The notes under the pieces: model-generated
Seen by the model: only the letters and a program-made list of their open reading frames with translations
Told to the model about the DNA's origin: nothing
Databases searched by the model: none
Shown here: positions 57,886 through 64,000 of the stretch, in pieces
Position numbering within the stretch: the first letter of the stretch is position 1
How the letters are laid out: every line of letters starts with the position of its first letter
Made by a program: the position numbers and the translations under genes
Assembly: GCA_025738555.1 (NCBI GenBank)
Contig: JAOVFP010000018.1
Coordinates: 744,001-808,000 of the forward strand
Length of the DNA stretch: 64,000 nt
From: Cyathus striatus
Lineage: Eukaryota; Basidiomycota; Agaricomycetes; Agaricales; Nidulariaceae
Direction: 5' to 3'

Positions 57886-58560
57886 ATACAGCACTACGGT
57901 GATGGCACAGGACATACTTTGGCAGAACGAGTCAATATCATAGTTATGGTTTGCACTACAGTCTCGATAACGAAAGATGGTGATGGTTACAGTGAAGGAA
58001 AGGGAGATCCAACAAAGCCAGTTAGTGGCTCCTTTCATGGATGGATAACTAGTCGCCTCGTGTCTTGCGGGGATTGCCGCATGATATCGCAGTACGAGCA
58101 CCTTGGTAGGATTGAGAATAAAAGCGGCAGGATGGAGCTTGATGCCTGCGGTTGTCCTCAATGAGCAACATTGTTATAGTGTAAGCAAGTGAAGCTCAAC
58201 ACCGTCAGATGGAATCAACTCTGCACGACGCCGGGCTGAACAAAGCGCGGGAGTCGCATCAGGAACAGTGGTGTCACATCTAATAGGTTTAATACATAAT
58301 ATGGGTAGTATGTGCAAGTGGGCCACCAACGCACTAACTAGCCTGGCATCCAAAGGCCATATAACTACTACTGGAGACATCTCGGGTCGCGTAAAGTTCA
58401 ATCCCATTACAATCTTCCTGCCACTGTAGCAAACAATAGTGCAAGCGTAAGCATTTCTAATTGCAACATCCAAACTGACTCATGAAATACCGAAAACAAT
58501 CCCCGCCTTGCGACATAACTAGAGATTCCATTTTATTTGAGCGGTGGGTCGTGCAGGAGT
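57886..58560. other. Region with unrecognised short frames
   Basis: Frames on both strands (plus 57844-58164, minus 58174-58473) contain protein-like stretches but no domain. Confidence 0.35.
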
Positions 58561-58599
58561 TAAAACAGCATCCCAAAGAGAGAAGGAGTGATCTTGCAG

Positions 58600-59025
58600 G
58601 AATAGCAGAGGATTTGATGCTTGTTGACTAGCCTTGAAGTGTGTGGGAGTACCCATGCCACTTCGTGAGCTCTGTCAAAATGTATACAAAATGATCTAGA
58701 AATGAATTGATCAATGTCTAAACACCGTATCATAAATGTCACCATCATACCAGATGTGGTAGGGAGGGCCTTTATCCCAAATGAGTAACCTGCAAAGGAT
58801 GCATAAACGTATACGTAGTAGGTCGGAACACAACATGGACGAACACGGACGGGATTGAGCTCAACTCTGTGCAACCAAATGCATGAGGAGCCAACGACAG
58901 AGTACTGAGTAGCGAGTACGTGATTGGTTTGATGCCTGTCGACTAGGCTTGAAGTGTATGGGAATACCCATGCCACTTCGTGAGCTTCGCCAAAATGCAT
59001 ACAACAATATCTTGAAATAAGTGAG
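58600..59025. repeat. Direct duplication of about 95 bases, 320 bases apart
   Basis: TTGATGCTTGTTGACTAGCC (58615) and TTGATGCCTGTCGACTAGGC (about 58928) begin copies that share CCCATGCCACTTCGTGAGCT. Confidence 0.7.
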
Positions 59026-59092
59026 TTAGCTAGTGTACATCGCTATATCCGATGTGCTTGTGTATATTTATTAATGGCCTCCAGACATAGCT

Positions 59093-59159
59093 GCCAAACA
59101 ATTTGGTCACGAGCGTCGTTTCCTCGATGGCAATGACACTCGTGACCAAATTGTTTGGC
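59093..59159. repeat. Palindrome of the GGTCAYGAGC family, copy 2
   Basis: GCCAAACAATTTGGTCACGA and its complement lie around a short spacer. The symmetry extends outward to GTGTATATTTA (59060) and TAAATATACAC (59176), with a 16-base interruption in the left arm. Confidence 0.8.
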
Positions 59160-59514
59160 ATTAGTAAATATACACCAATACAACACGAGCTCCAGACGTA
59201 CAGTGCTCAGTACTCAACCACCACGCGTGTCTCCTTTCTGACTGTCAATTGGGTATTCCCATCTTCAATTTCCCCTCTTTTGGGTTTAATCTGTCTGCAT
59301 CGCCAGTAGAGTTGTTAATTTCTTCTATTTACATGCTGTATTTATCCTGACATTATTCTTCCTTCGTTAGTTATTTCGAGATCTACATACTACAAAAATG
59401 AGGCCTTGAAGGTTCAATGTTCAAATGTTCAAACTTTCACAGATCATCAATAATTCTGATTCATGGCACTAGGAAGGCTTTCCAATGAAGTCATTCATTG
59501 TGTCAATTCGGTCA

Positions 59515-59590
59515 AGTTGGTACAATGGTTGCGCGCGACTTTTAATGAAGTCATCCGTTTGCTGGTTCGATTCCCGCAGCCAACATTAAA
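59515..59590 (+). other. tRNA-like sequence
   Basis: B-box GGTTCGATTCC and an A-box-like TTGGTACAATGGTTG are present; the stems are imperfect. More likely a SINE head than a working tRNA. Confidence 0.35.
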
Positions 59591-59770
59591 GTTACTCTGA
59601 TTTATTTTTGTTGATGTATGCCGCTGCCTTAGGCCTACTCACTGTTTGTCGGACCTAAGGTTTGATACCCGCTAGCAAAGTTCACTTTTATTTACTTTTA
59701 TATCAGATGTACTTACATTGGTTGTACTTATTGTGTCATTTTTTCTACGTAGACCCCCATTGATTGATGC

Positions 59771-59813
59771 GGTCATGAGCATCGTTTCCAAGGAGGAAAC
59801 GATGCTCGTGATC
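59771..59813. repeat. Palindrome of the GGTCAYGAGC family, copy 3
   Basis: GGTCATGAGCATCGTTTCC, 4-5 base spacer, GGAAACGATGCTCGTGATC: nearly perfect. Confidence 0.85.
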
Positions 59814-59958
59814 AAATGTGCTATTGTTTGTCAGCAGCCTTAAAAAAGATGCGTCAATATTTCAATATGTCCTTTCTTCGATCTAGCCCTCATAATTCCT
59901 GCGCTGTCGTTTGGGTATTCCCAACTTCAGTACTCTCATTCTCTGTTGATAATTCACT

Positions 59959-62900
59959 ATGCCTACTTCTTCTTCTACCTACCGTGCACTCACTCCATTC
60001 CATACTCGTGCTGCAATCGTAGAGAAAGATTATTGCCAACTAATCCCTGAGGACAGCATCTTTATGGTACGTAATTTGATAGCACTATTTTTAATCTATG
60101 GAACCTCTGACATGCACTAGCCACTCTTTCGTTGCCTGGACATATTCGAAAGAGATCTCAAGACCATGCCTCCTTGGGGTGTTTCGATACCCGCCGACCT
60201 CCTCCTAGATGAAGGTGCATCTTCCATGCCCAAAGTAGAACCTGTTCGCATCGAAACCAGTAATTGGCAGCCATTAGTATGCAAGGAACTTGCATGTTAT
60301 ACGACTGCGCTCACGGTGATGGACACTGTTTTGTGTCTCAATGGATTGGCACCTGTCGGTGAGGACAGTATGGCGTGGGATGTTTTAAGGCACAAGTGGC
60401 AGGGCTGGTGGGTAGGGCCTGCAAGAAGGTACTCGGTACGTATCTAGTCGTAGTCCTCCAAGGTACCTACTAAATATTCTTCAGAATCTGGAGAGTCTTG
60501 AAGATCTTCATGAAGCAGTTAAGAAATTTGTCTCTATTCCTCTCACCGAATCAACATACAAAAAAGGCGCTGGATCGAAATCCACCGATACTTCTATCCA
60601 CCTGGCTGACAAAATAAAACTGATGCAAGGTTGTAAGGAGGCGTCTGTCATCGTAAAAAACTTGGCATCAATCGCGTTTTGCATTTGTACCATGATCAAG
60701 GTAAGTTTTATACGATTCTTTGCACTGCCTCTGGCTGAATTCTCAGGGTGAGGGAAACCTCCAAGTACCTGACAACTTTAAAGATCTTTATCTTGATGGG
60801 GAGTCCGCTTCTGTAAAGTTGTTGTTTAAGAATGTGCAAAGAATAAGACAAGCACTTCAGCTTGCCGCTATGATCTCCCCCCTAGTTGCTATTGTCCCAA
60901 GAGATCTCACTCTACAGAAGACGAGTGTCGGCTACAAGGAGTTGATCCTGGTATGAGCATTATGATCATAGGATGTCTGTTAGCTCATAATATAAATTAG
61001 AACAAAAAGCTGTTAGGGAATGAAAGGCCAGCTGTTGTAGAGATCCTTGAAATGGACCTCTGGACTGAAATTCTAGAAATTGTCGAAGGTCGTAGGTCTG
61101 CTGCCAGCGCATTCCTAATACTGCAAAACAAATGGAAAGTCTTGCTTGATAAGTATGAATTTAGTGAAGCAGAGATCATGTTTTTCGCTTGGGGTAAGCC
61201 TCATCCACTTTTATCATTGGCCCCTATAAGCTCATTTCATTCTCAGAAAAAGAATTCTTGTATAAAGAGCATATGTCTGTATTTCGATCTTCCGTCGACT
61301 TGCCGGTTCCTGCAAGCTGGCCCCTTCCTGATGTGGTGTACGACTGGATCACAGCTGATCCGTTACTCCCAATGAAAATCGATGTTCTGGTATCAGGAGG
61401 GACAGATCCAGATGACGATTCTGTAGAACTAAATCAAGAGGAAGCAGCACCAGCAATGATGGAAGACAATGAAGCAGCAACGACAATGATGGAAGAAGAT
61501 GAAGCAGCACTGGCAATGATGGAAGAAGATGCAGAATCTACACGACCATCAAAGAAAAGAAAGACTTCTCAAAGGCAGGCTCGAGCTGATGGAATGACCA
61601 GTTCTAGAAGGTCATCGCGAATTCTGACCCAAGCTTCTGTGGGTCCTTCGGTGGAGATGGTAGATGAGGAGGAGTCTTCATACCATCTGGGTAACCCGAA
61701 GTCCAAGGGTGCCAGCAGGAAGAAAACTATGAATAATTATAATTCAGATAGTGTTTCCATTCCTGGGAAGTCGGATTTGTTATCAATTTCAAAGCATTCA
61801 GACGAACAAAAGAGACTCGAGAAGGATGTTCTCGCCATGTTGAGACCATCAGAGGTAAGTCTTGATGCAATGCATGGAAATACTCTATAAACATTCTAAC
61901 AATTGGTATATTTTTAGAGTGACTACGTAGGACCTCCAGGAAAGAAAGTGCTGGAACTCAATGTGGCAACAGACGTACGTTCTTTGAGCTGTTATACATG
62001 ACTATTTATTTATGTGATTCTTTTCTTTTAGAGGTACTCTTGTATAAAAGGCAAGGTATTAACGCTGTGGGATGGCGATGGGAACTCCCAGCAACACATC
62101 TTCAATATACATGTATGTGCGATATATCTGTACGCACTATATTCTATTCTAATATATCTTGGTTAGACAAAAGAAGACACTGATGCATGGGATTCTGTGT
62201 ATGATTTCATGCTGGGTTCATATTCTGATATAAACGGCAGTGGTATTAAACGGCCGCTGTTTCTTGATAACCCCGACAAGTCGACAATTTTCACCTGTAC
62301 CCAGAATCAGTTTGACAAATTGCTTACGCATCAAGTTCAGGACATAATCCGCACTCGTAACATTGTTATTACAGGGAGTGCTGGAAAAATTCTCCACTTC
62401 GATGAAGGTGGGCTTGAAACCCTTGGAGACCTTTATGAACACACCAATATGCAGGGTTCGTCTTCCCTGCTACCACCTGTAATGTATGCTGACATAAATG
62501 CAGATCATTCTATTCCCATCCCGAAAAATGATGAGAACTTCCAGAATAGGTTTGTCTCTGGCCGTTTAGTGGATCTACTCATGTCATCAAGAGCTCCTGA
62601 GAATATGAAAAAGAGCATTAATGCTCTTTCTTTTGAGGCTCCTCATGCAGCAGTAGAGGAGAGCTCTTATGCTACTGATGTTCGTGCAGTAATCTGTACT
62701 AGACATGAATCGGACTGCATTCACATACTTCCAACAGCCGATATTAGATTTGGTCTAGCTGCAACAGAGGGTGCAAATCACCTGTGGCACATAGATAGCA
62801 GAGGAGAGGGAACTATTATTCGCGTCTGTACTGGAAAGAAGCTTTGGGCAGTTGCAGAACCCATAAATCCTGAAGACCTTTCCGCCATCTCTACTTGGAC

Positions 62901-64000
62901 AGACCCTGACGTCAGTGTCAGATATCTTGACCTATCCAAGTGGAGAGTAGAGATGATTCTTTTGAATACTGGCGATACCCTGTGAGTTTCTATATCTTCA
63001 TTAAAATCCCTTCTAATCCTTTGATGATAAGCATCATGAGACCCTGTACTCTCCATGCTGTTTACACTCCAGAGGATGCTATTTGTCATGGTGGACATTT
63101 CCTGCCCATGTCCTGCATTCCAATGGTAATATATGGGGCATTCCATACCTTTTTCAGTGGCCAAGTTGTCACGAACCTGGATGTCTGCCATTCACAGCAG
63201 TCACGTATGAATCTTCTGGCATGTTATCTGTACAAAACTTTGGGACTTGGAAATGTTCAAAAATCTGGCAAGTAAAATTTATGTGTGCTCTCAATACAGT
63301 ACTAAATATACATTTAAGGATGAAGGTCATCTTCCTGATGTTCAAACAACGAGTGGCCTTAAAGATGTCATACTTTTTGTCTGCTATATACATCTTCAAC
63401 CAATCATCTGCAACTCCTCCTATGAGGAGACTCAGGACAATGATATGCTCAACACGCTATCCTTGCTCAACATGGCACCCGATGTGGCTCTGACTGAGCA
63501 CAATGTATGCGCCTTGAGCCTTGAAATGCATATGCAGAATATCATAAGTAAAGGTCGAACTTATTTACTTCTGGAGTCGATCTTCAATTATGTGGAAATC
63601 GTGGACAGTGATGGAAATCGAGTAAAACATCCCATGATCAATCTAGTAATCCCAATGTTGGCTCGCTTAATAATCTTTTTAAAAGGTTATTACAAGCTCG
63701 CATTCTTCTCTGACGTCGAGAATATAGAAGAGTCTCAGCACTATACCATTTTTAAATCCCAACTGGAATGGGTGTGTAGGGATTGGGTTGGACTGGAGAT
63801 GACACTGAAGCATCTAGAGGAGAGGGAGGTTATATGCGACAACCTGGACAAATGCATACCTGAATTCAGCATCTCTTCGTCTGATCCTATAGTCTTTGAT
63901 CCAGAACCAGGTATTTACTTTCTTTGCCTTCTGTAACTGGTTTTAAAAGCCGGCTTTCTGCTTAGGGTTGGTTGAGGACTGGGATGATGCCTTCCGTCTT
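59959..64000 (+). CDS. JmjC-domain protein (3' end beyond the window)
   Basis: ATG 59959; exon 1 ends at 60066, then 60121-60435, 60485-60700 and further exons, all rejoining in frame with about 50-base introns. The first third is a helical region (LALQLAAMISPL-type segments). A disordered, acidic stretch follows with EEDEAA repeats and the basic PSKKRKTSQRQ (nuclear localisation), at about 61420-61860. The JmjC core has WHIDSRGEGT (first His codon 62788-62790, Asp 62794-62796), TGKKLWAVAEP and, after a spliced junction, CTLHAVYTPEDAICHGGHF with the second His at 63054-63056: the iron-binding HxD...H set. JmjC proteins are 2-oxoglutarate oxygenases, often histone demethylases. Substrate unknown. 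Splicing after 63110 is uncertain. No premature stop was found in the exons checked. Confidence 0.8.

Noticed and set aside
62788..63056. TET/JBP-type oxygenase, since these occur with KDZ elements in basidiomycetes
   Set aside because: The HxD...H context (TGKKLW, LHAVYTPEDA, GGHF) is that of JmjC, and no TET/JBP-like motif was found in or near the KDZ element.

Overview
The window reads as transposon-dense nuclear DNA of a basidiomycete fungus, most likely an Agaricomycete. The grounds are many short (about 45-60 base) GT-AG introns, a KDZ-type transposase with its cysteine clusters, a Ty3/gypsy chromovirus, an 'agaric-style' JmjC gene and an F-box/LRR-like remnant. Assignments come from reading motifs by eye; no database search was possible.

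Layout. (1) 1-17685: a decayed multi-domain gene (Mutator-like transposase remnant, USP-like cysteine peptidase, PHD finger) is split by a complete Ty3/gypsy chromovirus (3951-17350, minus strand, two 664-base LTRs, GGTGG target duplication). Inside the gag gene of that retroelement sits a 4.3-kb fold-back element (11976-16304). The retroelement also carries a spliced antisense ORF with its own TATA box and a zinc-cluster-like Cys motif. (2) 17686-21023: satellites and a tRNA-derived SINE array. (3) 21024-37373: an Spt5-like transcription elongation factor pseudogene (NGN and KOW-like parts) is split twice, by a KDZ transposon (22941-31388) and by a second fold-back element (32387-37032). In both cases the reading frame rejoins across the target duplication. 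(4) 37374-42800: a LINE fragment and a run of unrelated tandem repeats. (5) 42811-44969: an apparently intact multi-exon MFS (DHA2-like) transporter, minus strand. (6) 45500-59000: a MITE, an inverted-repeat element, AT-rich satellites, a third fold-back element (52136-54584), a short unrecognised gene and an F-box/LRR-like pseudogene. (7) 59959-64000: an apparently intact JmjC-domain gene running off the window.

The two strongest themes are these. First, three fold-back elements share one architecture and have 8-base target duplications: matching ends, an array of paired TGATCA motifs 10 bases apart, an array of short GTCACA repeats, a unique centre, then the mirror image. None has a credible ORF. 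Second, decay in this region follows CpG deamination. All 17 differences between the two retroelement LTRs are CG versus TG/CA, and 14 of the 15 premature stops seen in the pseudogenes are TGA, as expected from CGA codons. The two intact-looking genes lack such stops.
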